Positions 11,944-46,700 of a DNA stretch of 64,000 nt are shown here, one piece after another. The stretch spans positions 13,891,646 to 13,955,645 of the forward strand of contig NC_052399.1 in NCBI RefSeq assembly GCF_009389715.1. The letters run 5' to 3'. Position 1 is the stretch's first letter. Every line of letters starts with the position of its first letter. Position numbers and translations under genes: made by a program. A model generated the notes under the pieces. It did no database searches. It was given only the letters and a program-made list of their open reading frames with translations, and was not told the origin of the DNA. This DNA comes from Phoenix dactylifera. Taxonomy: Eukaryota; Streptophyta; Magnoliopsida; Arecales; Arecaceae.

Positions 11944-14900
11944 CTAGGAGAAGTAAATGTCAGCTGATGCAATCAAATTGGCACCATCAAACCCAATAAC
12001 ACTTTCAGGTGATTTCTTGTTGCAGGAATAAGGCATGGAGTTGGTGAGCCTGCATGGAAAGAGGATGATTTGATTACAAGCAATCAGAAAATACTTAGAA
12101 AAGAGAATCAAGATAACAATGAAACCTCCTACTCAAAGATATCAGGTTCAAAACCAATTGCCATCATTTTATCAGGCTATTTCCTCCTAAACATTCGATA
12201 CATTTTGGCAATCATGACTTATGACGACAACTGTCATCTAAAAGATTATGAATAAGAATCTCTAAAGATTTGAACCAATAAGATAAACAATGTTGAACCA
12301 ACAGCGACCACAGGTTTGTCTCAAGAAGCAAATTATAAACACAAACTTTTGAGGTGAGCTTAAAAAGGAATTTTGAAAAAACTATTATTTATTACCTTTC
12401 CTTTCGCTTTTGCAGGAACTGGGCTAGAGATGCCTTGCGAGCCTGAAGTACCACTGTCATAACACATTATAACTACATTAACTTGATTGCATTAAATATG
12501 GACAGATGGTTATGAAGAAACACAATTTTTTATAACAGAACTCAAGCTTCGACAAAATTCACCTTAATATTTTACATCAAATTACTATGACATATGGAAA
12601 CTAGTTGAGTAAAAGGTCCTCAATGCAACAAGTACCTCCAGGCGTGAGAGGTACACAAGTAGCAATCTCCCGGGTAGAGTTAGTATGTTTCAGAGGCTCC
12701 ATCAAAGGTCCAACACTCTTTGCCCCTCACATATCATTGGTGTTGCTAGAAACACTGCCAGATTGAGCCCCATTAGCTGAAATAAGGGCAACTGAACTTA
12801 AAAAAACCTAAGCAGTTTGATGTCGCCTGGTTCTGGCTCTAGCCCTGTGCCACTTTTGTACATGAAGCATCAACTTCTGGCACTTTAGTTGGGTCCAGTA
12901 TATGTGCCCTAACTCTTGTATTCACAGAATTTGAAGTCATGTTAGACATATTGCTCACCAAAAGCATAATCTCTTGAGCCTAAAGGGAAAAAAATTCACC
13001 TCATTATCAAATTGTTTGACAGCAAGTGTATCTTGTTTTATTTAGTCCATCAAAATTCCATACTAGAAATGGATTCTACCTTCTCCAATGAGACATCATC
13101 ATACATATTTACCGAACCTCTGTAAACTATGGTCGGCTGTACAGTAGATGCAGAGGGCTTTGAAGTGTTCCTGTAAATGAAAGGAATGAAGAGGCTAAAA
13201 ATCTAAATGGCTTGGAGAAAAATTAAGACATCTAAAATTAGAAGTAGTTCTCTTACCATGGAGGGAAGGCACCAACCGTAAAATCCGGCATTCACTGCAA
13301 TCCCTCCTTCAAAAGCTTGTTGTCTCAAAGAAGCACCAATAGAATTAGGAAAATTTGGACAGCCATGGACATTAAAGAAAATGTTGTTCGTACCATGGGG
13401 AATGGAATTATTTGAAGCCACCGAGAACCTTCTAGCCTTGTTCAACTGGTGCAGAGAGGCACCAAAAGAATCAGTGACACGGGAAAGATTGGAATGCACT
13501 AAAAATTGGACACCTTGTTGATCTAAATTGAAGAATTCCTACAAGAGAAAGTCATAAATAGGTTAGTCTGAGATCTAGTTGAAGAAGATTATGAGATTCC
13601 TTCACTTTAACCCGCTCCCTCAGTTAAGCAGACCTGAGATGAGAACAGATGGGATGATTTGTAATGGGTCTCGAAATTGTCCATGGTTGATATAGGCTGA
13701 AATCCTGACGGAGAGAGCTGACTGTATATGAGTTTGTCTGGCCTCTCTTCTTCTGCAGCCTTTAGGGAAATGAATTGCGGCAAACCAGAGATTTTGTTGG
13801 AGCAAGGACAGTGCACTGTTGAACTTCTGAAGATCACTGCAAATTAAAAGGATTAAGCATGTAAGGTAAAAGTGTGAAATGGCATGAAAGATTTCATCGC
13901 CAATTTCATGTTTACTTTACCCTTGGAAACAAAAGAGAAAGGATATACATGTATAACGACGAAATTTTTAATCATTTTAACATTCCCCACCTTATTCTGA
14001 GGATCTAGAATTTCTGGACATGATCAAAAAGACAAATAAATACCGGTCGATATCTTTTTATAGTGGAAGAAACATGATAAGGTCGCACTAATGAAGGCAT
14101 ACTTAATTGTTAAACTATAAGCAGTTTCTTGAAGGTCAGTTTAACCACTAACACTAAAACGAATCAGTTAGAGCAGAAAATACCAATTTCTACACCATCC
14201 ACAAAATTACAACATATAAAAAAGAATAATGTACAGTTTTAAAATTATTGCGCAATTCAATAGGAATTTTCAAGTACATGCAAATTTGCATTTTTTTCAC
14301 CAAAAAAGAACACTTGAGTTTTTTTTCATAAGAATTGACATTTCCTCTTATCAAAGTTATGATTCTCCCATCTTCGCACGCTCTGATTTCTCACCCATTT
14401 AAATACTGACCTACAAAAGTTTAGAAATGAAAGGATTCGAAAGGCAAGTTTTATTACCAAGATTAGCACCAAAGAAAGGATTCAATTACACGCACACCAA
14501 AGAAAGGAATTTTTTTCGTCAGTCACATAATTAAAGCGAAGTATAGAAGTGCATATTTGCAGAAATTAGGCAAGATGAATGTAATTAAAGCAACAGAAAT
14601 AAATTAAATGAAGTACTATTAATGTAATAAGCACACAAAATACTGATAACAATATCCGAACTATATGAACAATATCCAAACTTATCAACATAAATGAAAA
14701 TTAAAATAAAACGGCAATCATGCATGTCCCAACCCAACAAAATTGTTTCAAAAGAACATTTTTCACTTACAAGGAAAACCCCAAAAAAAAACCTGGCGAT
14801 CTGGTAACACCGAACACTCGTTATTGTTCGGAGAAAAAAAAAAATCAGATTTTAAGAAAGAAATCAAACAAAGAGTACAAGGCTAGAGATGAACCTGAAT

Positions 14901-14966
14901 CGTGCTCTCGTACTCGGCCAAAGCCACCGAGTCCTTCCCATTTATCTCCAAAAAGTCCCTCTCCCT
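11944..14966 (-). pseudogene. Decayed TIFY6/JAZ3-like jasmonate repressor gene
   Basis: Intact relatives are nuclear JAZ repressors that bind MYC factors through the Jas motif and COI1 under jasmonate. Homologous exons in transcript order: about 14966-14895, 13836-13634, 13538-13257, 13170-13080, 12980-12636, 12453-12396, 12049-11944, most with recognisable GT/AG borders. Exon 1 reads ERDFLEINGKDS, matching the TIFY6 MERDFLG start, but the ATG is now AGG (14964-14966). Exon 2 keeps NKISGLPQF and SPSGFQPIST. The TIFY motif TIVYRGSVNMYDDVSLEK spans the fourth and the Jas core ARKASLAQFLQKRKER the sixth and seventh exons, followed by LTNSMPY. Lesions: loss of ATG, an in-frame TAG at 12839-12841, a frameshift before SANGAQSGSV, a TGA at 12727-12729 and a probable frameshift near the end of exon 3. 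The many defects support a pseudogene; only expression data could show a residual product. Confidence 0.82.
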
Positions 14967-15290
14967 CGGTCGGCAAACAAGAGCTCAGAGCACAGAAGAA
15001 ACAAGAACGAAAAAAAAGGAGCCCACGAACGAAACCGGTAGTTGTAATAACCGCGCGACATCCACGAACGCGCGATCTCAGCCGTCCGATTGGTGGGCCC
15101 ACTGCCACTGTGATTTCGTACGGGTGATTTCGGTCACCGTCCTCGTGCGCGCCGTGAGGGTGTTCCTCCTGGCTTGCCGGGATAACGGCCCGTATGACGG
15201 TCTCCAAATGCCGAAATATATCGGGCCCAACCCTAGTACCGAATTATTATTTACCGTTTTACATCATGGCAATCCCTGTACCACACCAAA
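14967..15290 (-). other. Former promoter side of the TIFY relic
   Basis: Contains moderately GC-rich DNA (about 15050-15200) upstream of the relic's lost start codon. Open frames here on both strands continue into relic exon 1 and are shadows. No intact gene is seen. Confidence 0.4.
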
Positions 15291-15510
15291 TTTTTTTTTT
15301 TTTTTGCTAAAAATGGTATTTCATATATTACCTGAATGAATACATCTGGTAGAATCAGCAAAAACTAAGTCACACAATATCATAGCAAATTCGTCCTTCC
15401 TTGCCCACAGGATGTCTTCTAAATGACATGTTATATATGCTGTCATCTAATCCGCTGCTCCGTTGGCATCTCGATACACATATTTAGTCTAAAAGACCAC
15501 TTCATTACTT
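15290..15510 (-). mobile_element. LINE 3' end with RNase H tail (remnant 2)
   Basis: The minus strand reads HVYRDANGAAD, a stop where Trp is expected, MTAYITCHLEDILWARKDE, then CDLVFADSTRCIHSGNI and a stop. This is the C-terminal end of a LINE-encoded RNase H domain (motif HVYREAN-AADW). A T-run at about 15291-15305 on the plus strand is its poly-A tail. The inner stop marks it as dead. Confidence 0.65.
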
Positions 15511-15669
15511 ACCATATCCCAAATATCTTGAAGTAAGGGGCGTACCCCTTCCTCTTCGCTCGGACACCAACTTCTCTTTGGTGTCAGAATTGGACCCGCC
15601 ACTCTCATTATAGATTTTTATTACCATCTATTTTAACAAACACTGCCAGTTTTGAGGTTATGAACTTTT

Positions 15670-16210
15670 TCTTATTTCCTTTCTTGATGCGTAAGGGGTG
15701 ATTTTGGGACGAGAGGAATTATGTTCTCGTAACTTTTTGGCGTCTCACACATGATAAGTGGGAATGTAGCTAATAAAATCAAAAAAATAGAGTTGGCAAA
15801 AAGGAGGAGCAAATACGTGATTCTTCTAGAAAAAACCTTTGGAGTAATGAAACTGCGTAGAAGGCAATCCAAGTCCGCAGCATTATTCACTTTCCGGTAG
15901 ACATGAATAATCTGAAACGAGTCACACTTTTCAAGAATCTGCACATATCGTGGAACAGCGTCATCTCGTCAGCAACACTGTGCCGACCTCGAATCCACCC
16001 GATCGCTAGAGCTTAGTCCCCCTCGAAAAGGATGCGGTCTACATCCAGAACAAGCCTCGCATAGGTGATGCCTTTCAATGCGACTCTAAACTCGGTATTG
16101 ATGATAGAAGTGTCAAAGATCTGCTAGCTTTCGGTCGCCACCAATCTGGCGTCATGGTTTCTGATAACAAATTTCACACCTTTCCTTCCGGACCATGCTT
16201 CGGCTAGTTA
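15670..16210 (-). mobile_element. LINE RNase H domain fragment (remnant 3)
   Basis: The minus strand from about 16200 translates in pieces to VIRNHDARLVATES, then IFDTSIINTEFRVALKGI, then ARLVLDVDRILFEGD and a stop, and further on IHVYRKVNNAAD (within 15672-15944). This order matches the plant LINE RNase H domain (RVT_3 type): a VIRDHxGxLVA strand, the acidic E in the middle helix, a VEGDS-like strand and the HVYRExNxAAD end. Stops and frame changes show decay. It lies just upstream, in the same orientation, of remnant 2. Confidence 0.6.
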
Positions 16211-19200
16211 TATAGGTTTTTCTTGCATACATCACTTTATATGTATAGTTATAAGCATATGATGAACTTGTAGAAAAATAAAATAGATCCTAATAATTTT
16301 TTTTTTCTTTTGGGAAGTAGAAGATGTTATTATATTATAAAAATATACAAGACGCGCCAATTGCCATCGAGAACTAGAACGAACTGAGCGTTGATGGCTG
16401 GGCACACCTACATGGACACCACATAAAAGAACGCATTCCATAAATCAAGATCCTTGTGACAGTTTGTAAAGGATCAAAAACCAGTAGCACCGGACGTTGG
16501 ACAGTACGAGAATATGATATCTTGCGAGAGGCACGTCTCAAAGAAGAGCCATCGAGGCCTGCATGGGAGAGAGGTGGATGGGTGAGAGTAGGCAAATAAG
16601 CTTTCGTTTGTGTCAACCCATTTGGCCCACCCATCTCAAAAAGTTTTTCCTGGCCGCAAAGATCTCAAAGAAACTAATGGATGATTCAACTTGGGCCAGC
16701 TCAACTCTTAGACGACTGAGACAGCCGCCTAAGACCCCAGCCCCCAAATACATTTATTATAGTGAGTTCCAAGATGAGTGCCCAAATGCACCGAGGCCCT
16801 CCATGCATTAAGGGCCTCAAATACTACGTATCTTTATAACATAAATATATTGAGGCTTCGAATGCATTTGTTTATATTGGAACGTATTTCTTACCTAAAT
16901 TTTTTTTTATTTTTTTATTTATTTATGCATTGAGGCCCCAAGATGTATTGAGTTGCTCTTGGTGAGAAAAAAAAATATTTTTTTTTCCTGTATGGGAAAG
17001 ATATATATATATATATTTGGCACACCAGCTCCTCGTACCAAAGGTAAATTGGTACAGCCAAAAAAATTAAAAATTAATGGCTAAGCGAATACAAAACATC
17101 TGCCTAAATCCTTCAAAAAAAAAAAAAAAAATCTCCGAGTGCCAAGCCGCTTCTTTTTCCTCGAAAATTGGCTCCTAAGAACAAACTTGTGAGGCCCACA
17201 CCTCCGCCACCACAATGCTCACTGATGCCACTTTATATCCTAATCTAGGACCATCCATTTGCAACTAAAGTAGAAGCTTAAGATATGGATCCGTGAAAGG
17301 AGAAATCCATCCCACCATTCAACTTCGACTCTCAGCTTAGCTTCCGTGGCCCCATAATTGCCTTGCCCTCTGCGCATCTCCTCATCCATGTATTATTTTT
17401 ATAAAAATAAATTTTGCAGAACTAAACCATTTATTAAGTTTATTGCAGGCAGTATCGATCAAATGGTCCGTTAGTTATTCGCTTTCCAGCAATAAATCAT
17501 TGTGTTCATACATCAACCACCTTAGTTTGAGGCTTATATGGAGATAGGAGATCTGACACAGCCGAGATGGAATGCGAAGAAAAGTTGGAAATGGTTGAGA
17601 TAATTTAAGAAACTCATCAATGTATTTTGAAACTAAGATATTAAATTTTTAGCCAACGCATGAGAAGGATAATTATTTAAAAAATATTATTTTTTAAAAT
17701 AAAAAATAAGAAATAGAAAATCTTATATATGATATATCGACATTACAAGGTTTAGATACTTTATTTATCATATTGGTGAATCTCTGATAATAGTACCAGA
17801 CTTTATTTTGCTTAGGATGAAATCCTTCCCTGATCTATAGTATTCTTAAGAGCAATTGAAATTATCTAATACGCTCTATTAGAATACATGAAAATCTTCC
17901 CTATCTTTCATAATCTGATGCATAATCAGATGAATGATATTTAAGTAATATTAGTTCATGTATTTACTAGAAAGAACAATTAAAGACTCCATCATCCTTT
18001 TTCTCCAAATGGAGAAAAGTATTAGTATAAATTATTGGATAACTAAATATTTTGTTTGAGGTTGTTACTATAAATTCAAGCGCCACTGATTAATCATTGC
18101 AACTAAGAAAGATTACAAAAGAAAAAAAAGAAGAGAGAAACAGCCAAATATTGATTGGAGAACAAACTTTGGTTGGAGACTTAAAATGAAATTTACAGAT
18201 TAATTGAATGTTGATTGGAGACTTGATATAGCCATCGGCTTCTACTATTGGCTTCTTCTGATGGATTTTCAAGTGCCTCGTATTAACTAGTCAGAAAATT
18301 TGATAGGCTGAAATCTAATATGATTTTTTTTTATTGAGTAATATGGTATGGATGCTTAGCTTTATTATTTTAATGAAAAATTTACAATGTTTATACTTCC
18401 TATTTAAACAAATTATTATGGCTAATAATGGTAAAAAATAAAAAATAATATCCTTTTAGTGCGATATATGACTAAATAACCTGTAAAGGTTTTGGGTTAT
18501 GATTATTGCATTGTCATAAGAATGCTATTGAAAATATAATTTGATATGCGCCTTTGCTCAAGCTTCTAGATATCAATTTTTTGGGGGATAAAAATGATAG
18601 TAAATTAATTAAGAAAATATTAAATAAAATAATAGTGATGATAGAAATCACTATTTGTTTGCTTCATTTTTTATAAATAAGGAGTTTTCAGAGGAGGGGG
18701 CCATTGGTTAGAGTTGCCACTTGCGCAAAAGGCTTAGCTATAGAGAATTAAGATGCATAAACATACTTTTATCCTATTAGATGAAGAATATGGATGAGTT
18801 GGTAGGTCTTGCTTAAGCTCATCAGGTAATAAGATTAAAAGGGCTTCTAGAAGGATGCATTATAGGGATGAGAATATGTGGCTAGAATTTACTCATTTGA
18901 AATGAGTGATGGAGACAAGGCCAACGCTGGTCAGCTTGGCCCAAGTAGTGAGTCTAAATGGTTGGCTAGGGATATGAGTTTAGCGCATATAGGAAAATAG
19001 AAACATGTGTACAGAAATTGGCCTTTGCATGAGCTAGCGGGCTATATAACTATTCAATAGTTTTAGCCTTTTAAAGTAGGGATTAATTTGGAAATATGAG
19101 GTGCAAAAAATGAAGTAGGCATAGGGTGTTCAATGGTTGAGATAATTTGTGTAGCCTAATTGGTATGAGTTGCACAATGCTAGGTCCAATTGCGTTGCCT

Positions 19201-19648
19201 ATACACCATTTGAGCTCCGCTTATCGGGATCAGTTTGGTTACAAATTGGGTTTAGATTCGGATTAAGGCGGAGGAAACTATTGACCCGAGAAGCAGAAGG
19301 ACCATTGGAGGTTAGGCGTACCCGAATCCATTTAAATTTGGCATAACAACGGATTCGAATAACAACAGATGGGGTGTTTGCAAAATTTGGCATACCCATA
19401 TCCAAATCCATTTAAATTTATACTATTTGCATCTATTCTAAATTTGATTAGAAATTTGTTAAAAAATTTCAAACCCATTCTAAAAATAAATAAATAAATC
19501 ATTAAAAAAAAAGTAGATGTTAGATGTCGGATATCTGAAAAAATTCGGCCGGCTGCCATCGCTTAGAAGTTAGAGCTCTCAGTATCGTTGCAACCTAGGA
19601 GGCCCTCGTACCGTAAAACAACGTTAAAACAATGTTAAACCAGATGAT
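16211..19648. other. Gene-free AT-rich region
   Basis: No supported gene. It contains homopolymer runs, a short AT dinucleotide run near 17000-17020 and scattered short frames. Around 19190-19450 a motif close to ATCCATTTAAATTT occurs twice, suggesting old repeat DNA that I could not classify. A T-rich run near 16290 could be the poly-A tail of another minus-strand retroelement, but no protein motif supports it. Confidence 0.5.
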
Positions 19649-19673
19649 TAAGGTCCTGTTTGGGGGAGGTTTT

Positions 19674-19703
19674 GGAGGGCCAGAAAGCACTTTCTGGCCC
19701 TCC
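19674..19703. repeat. Perfect subterminal hairpin (14-bp arms)
   Basis: GGAGGGCCAGAAAG is followed by CA and then its exact reverse complement CTTTCTGGCCCTCC. It lies 22 bases inside the left end of the Harbinger-type element. Subterminal structures often bind transposase, but that role is inferred. Confidence 0.85.
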
Positions 19704-20109
19704 AAAAGTACTTTTAGATGAAAAACTGTGTTTGGTAAATTTTTCAAAAAGCTCCAATTTGGAGCTTTTGGGAGGAAGCTGTTTCAGCTTTTTCGGAAAG
19801 CTGTATTTTTGACAAAAATGCCCATATTAAAATAACATAATTACATAGTTTGTCCCTTTATAAACCTAAAAATCTGCTGGAGCCAAGAACCCTAGCCGTC
19901 AGACTCCCTTCCGTAAGAAAAAGTATTTTTCTTTTCAATTTTTGTATGCATATCTTGAACCACATTTTAGAAGAAAAAAATTTTAATCCTTTTTCATACC
20001 TTCCAAAATCAATCTATTGTTTTTTTTTTATCATCAACCTCGCGGCCCACGCTGAGGTCCTCCTCGAGCGTGGACCACGAAGAAGAGCCCCTAGACCGCG
20101 AGAAATTAT

Positions 20110-20580
20110 TTTATGGAAAATTATGAAAAATTATTATGGAAAATTATTTTATACTAATAATTATAATATTTTATACCTTTATTTTTGTATTATACTAGAA
20201 ATATAATATCATATTATATTATATCATAATACATTAATATGTTATGTTAAATAATTTAATATTATGTTATATTATGAAAAATTAATTTATACTAATAATT
20301 ATAATATTTTATACCTTTATTTTTGTATTATACTATAAATATAATATCATATTATATTATATTATAATACATTAATATGTTATGTTAAATAATTTAATAT
20401 TATGTTATATTATGGAAAATTAATTTATACTAATAATTATAATATTTTATACCTTTATTATTGTATTATACTATAAATATAATATATGTTACATTATATC
20501 ATAATACCTTAATATGTTATATTAAATAATTTAATATTATGTTATATTACTAAATATTAATTTACTCTAATAATTATATT
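20110..20580. repeat. AT-rich tandem repeat, 138-bp period
   Basis: The landmark ATACTAATAATTATAATAT recurs at about 20151, 20289 and 20427, spaced exactly 138 bases, with a diverged fourth copy near 20563. The unit is almost entirely A and T, with only rare G and C. The array forms the core of the Harbinger-type element. Confidence 0.85.
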
Positions 20581-21221
20581 ACTAGTATGCTATATTAACA
20601 TAATATTATTTTATATTACAATAATATTATACTATATCGTATATTTATGTATTAATTTATGTTATGTTTTATTATGTTCTGTTGTATAATACTATGCAAT
20701 GTTCTTTATGGTAATTTTGTCATATAAAGTACTTTCTCAGTTTGTTTACCAAACACAAAACAGAGTACCACAGCACTTTACGAATATAGTTACCAAACAG
20801 CAAACAACTTTTTATAACAACTCTACTTCAGACAGCTCTACTTCCAACAGCTCTACTTCTAACAGCTCCTCCAAACAGGGCCTAAATCACAATAGAGGCG
20901 GTAACATTCTGTAGAATCTTGAATCAGTCGTTACACGTGAGAGGAAACTTCACTGTCCGGGCGGATGGCCATCGTCCATCCTGAATCAGTCACGTGCCTC
21001 CAACGTGTCCAAACCCTAAAAATGTCCGTTTTCAATTTCTACCATATTTACATCTAATATCCTTCTTCGCACGTGCAAATCTTTACTTCACAGTCAAGCG
21101 AGTTCCCCAGTCCAACCCAATTCTTGATCTCTCCTGAACCTCCTCCCCTTTCCGTTGGTGCCCTCCTCCCTACATTCTCTCTCGCTGTCTTCGGGCCACC
21201 GCCGCGCTGGTCTTGTCCAAA

Positions 21222-21239
21222 ATGGCCGCCCATCTCTAA
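21222..21239 (+). other. Short upstream ORF (MAAHL) in the kinase leader
   Basis: ATGGCCGCCCATCTCTAA encodes five residues and ends 131 bases before the main ATG. Its context, A at -3 and G at +4, is strong, so scanning ribosomes should recognise it if the transcript starts upstream. Translational control is inferred. Confidence 0.45.
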
Positions 21240-21336
21240 GTCCATCCACCACGCACTCTCCCTGCAAATCCGAAAAGGGAATCCAAAACCCTCTTTGGAG
21301 CGGCCGAGAGGGAGAGGGAAAGGGGGAAGGCGAAGC

Positions 21337-21341
<5 letters not shown>

Positions 21342-21366
<25 letters not shown>
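21342..21366 (+). repeat. (GA)n tract next to the kinase start codon
   Basis: About 12 GA units end five bases before the ATG at 21371. GA/CT tracts in plant leaders bind BPC/GAGA-type factors; that use is an inference. Confidence 0.8.
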
Positions 21367-21367
<1 letters not shown>

Positions 21368-21370
21368 AGG

Positions 21371-45204
<23,834 letters not shown>

Positions 45205-46700
45205 GTTACCTTTCTATTTTCAAGTTTCCATTTTACATGTGAGCCAGACGCTTAGAAATCTTGGTGATCTCATTGTACAGCTTGTAAATGTAAGCAGTCA
45301 CCACTGATGTGAATTTAGTTCCAAGTTTTTCTTTTCCCCTGTTTTTATTGTATCAAAGCATACTGATTCCCGATTTTTGCCTTTTCAGATATAGAAGCTC
45401 GAGGCTGGAACTCCAGGGATGTGCTTTTCCTCATACAGGCCACTGCTCCTTTGTCTGGAGCTGCCTACGGTTTTAGCAGAGCCATTTGATTTTTCTTGAT
45501 TTCCTATGGTAAATTCTGCCATCAGATGGCTTCGACCATTGGTCCTTTGCCGTCAGATGGAATGTACATGTTTGCAAGGGGATGTGGATCAGATTTTCTT
45601 TTTTTCTTTTTACTCGTCGATGCCCCTTGAAACTAGTTGATATTATTTCCCCTCGTGGACTTATTTGACTGTTCTCCGTTAGAGAGAGAACGAGAGAGCG
45701 CATGGCCAGGGAAATGATTCATGAACTTTGATCACTGGTCCTTGCCGTTCGGGTGGAACGTACATCTCATATTGAGCAAATGGATGGATGAATGGATGGC
45801 ATCCCCTTTTTATTTATAGATTCCCATTTTTATGCCTGTACAACTGCGACAGAGTTGAGATTGTATATACACAGCCCGTGAAGGGCATTCTTCAAAGTCG
45901 TCGTGAACCATTTTCCAAACAACGAAAACCGACAGTTTGCGCGCCTGGGTGGCACTGTTGCAATTACTGTTTGCCTTCTTGATGGCAATCCCAAAATGCA
46001 GGTGGGGTATATTTGCATCTGATGGTGAGCTCTGCTAAGAATTGAGATGCTCATATGCACAGCTCCTTATTATGCGCTGAGGTGAGTCTTAACATAGGCC
46101 AGAATCAGGCGTTTAGAACAAAACTGATATCCGAGTAAACCTTACATGAAACCGTTAGTCAAGTGGTTCATGCAGTGGCTGATAGGATCCATGGCAAATG
46201 ACGGCTAAAACCAAATGCCACCATCTACCATGTGCCCAGGATTAAAAAAAAGCAATCTTTAGCGCCATTGAGTACCAAATATCGCCAGAAAATCCGCAAG
46301 AGGAGCCATCGTGGGAATTTTCAGGAGTTTGAAACCGGCCCAGCTGAGCTTCCCGAAAACGTAAAAAGATGTTGATAACGGCGTATGAAAACTAGGGGGG
46401 CTGCCTGCATGCAACAAAAGGGTCGACCTGTTTCAGTTCATGGCTCGGGTTTTTAGGGTAAGTTCACACCTCTAATTAGAAGTATCGTGTTACAAGAGGC
46501 AGGTGTTTGTTGATAATGTGCATGAATGTTTACCAAGGCAGTTTCGTTTGAAAATTTTCAACTACCCAGTACAAGGCTTAGCAACCAAGCACATCAAATT
46601 TTTCTCATGTAAAAACCTTCTTTATAACATTTTATAATCTAGACAATTAGGCAGCATCTGCAAAAATGCTATAAATCGGTTGGGCAATAAGAAATTTTTC
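45205..46700. other. Region between convergent kinase and RPA12 genes
   Basis: Holds the 3' untranslated regions of both genes. The kinase 3' region probably extends past 45400, and a splice-like CTTTTCAG near 45390 could mark an intron in it. No coding frame is supported. Confidence 0.5.

Larger units (their letters stand above)
19649..20885. mobile_element. Non-autonomous PIF/Harbinger-type element, 1.23 kb
   Basis: The element runs 19652-20882. Its left end GGTCCTGTTTGGGGGAGG and the reverse complement of its right end, GGCCCTGTTTGGAGGAG, match closely as terminal inverted repeats. A 3-bp TAA duplication flanks it (19649-19651 and 20883-20885). A TAA/TTA target and a G-rich GGNCCTGTTTGG terminus are typical of PIF/Harbinger and Tourist elements. 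No transposase is encoded. Inside are a perfect 14-bp inverted repeat near the left end and an AT-rich 138-bp tandem array. It sits about 490 bases upstream of the kinase start codon. Confidence 0.75.
20886..21370 (+). promoter_or_regulatory. Promoter and leader of the IRE-type kinase gene
   Basis: The sequence changes from AT-rich to GC-rich toward the start codon. An AAACCCTA telo-box lies at 21011-21018, and CACGTG sits near 20991-20996. The probable leader is CT-rich from about 21120, contains a five-codon upstream ORF (21222-21239) and ends in a GA repeat (21342-21366) directly before the ATG. The start of transcription cannot be fixed by eye. Confidence 0.5.

Noticed and set aside
14720-15339. 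Plus-strand frames rich in Lys/Arg/Pro
   Set aside because: They overlap TIFY relic exon 1 on the other strand and its flank; no domain is recognisable.
16232-16811. Overlapping short frames as a possible small gene
   Set aside because: No conserved motif and stops in all frames; at best the 3' end of an unidentified retroelement.
21155-21370. In-frame extension of kinase exon 1 upstream of the ATG at 21371
   Set aside because: The upstream stretch has no in-frame ATG (it would begin at TTG) and includes the GA repeat; the conserved protein start is MVFK.
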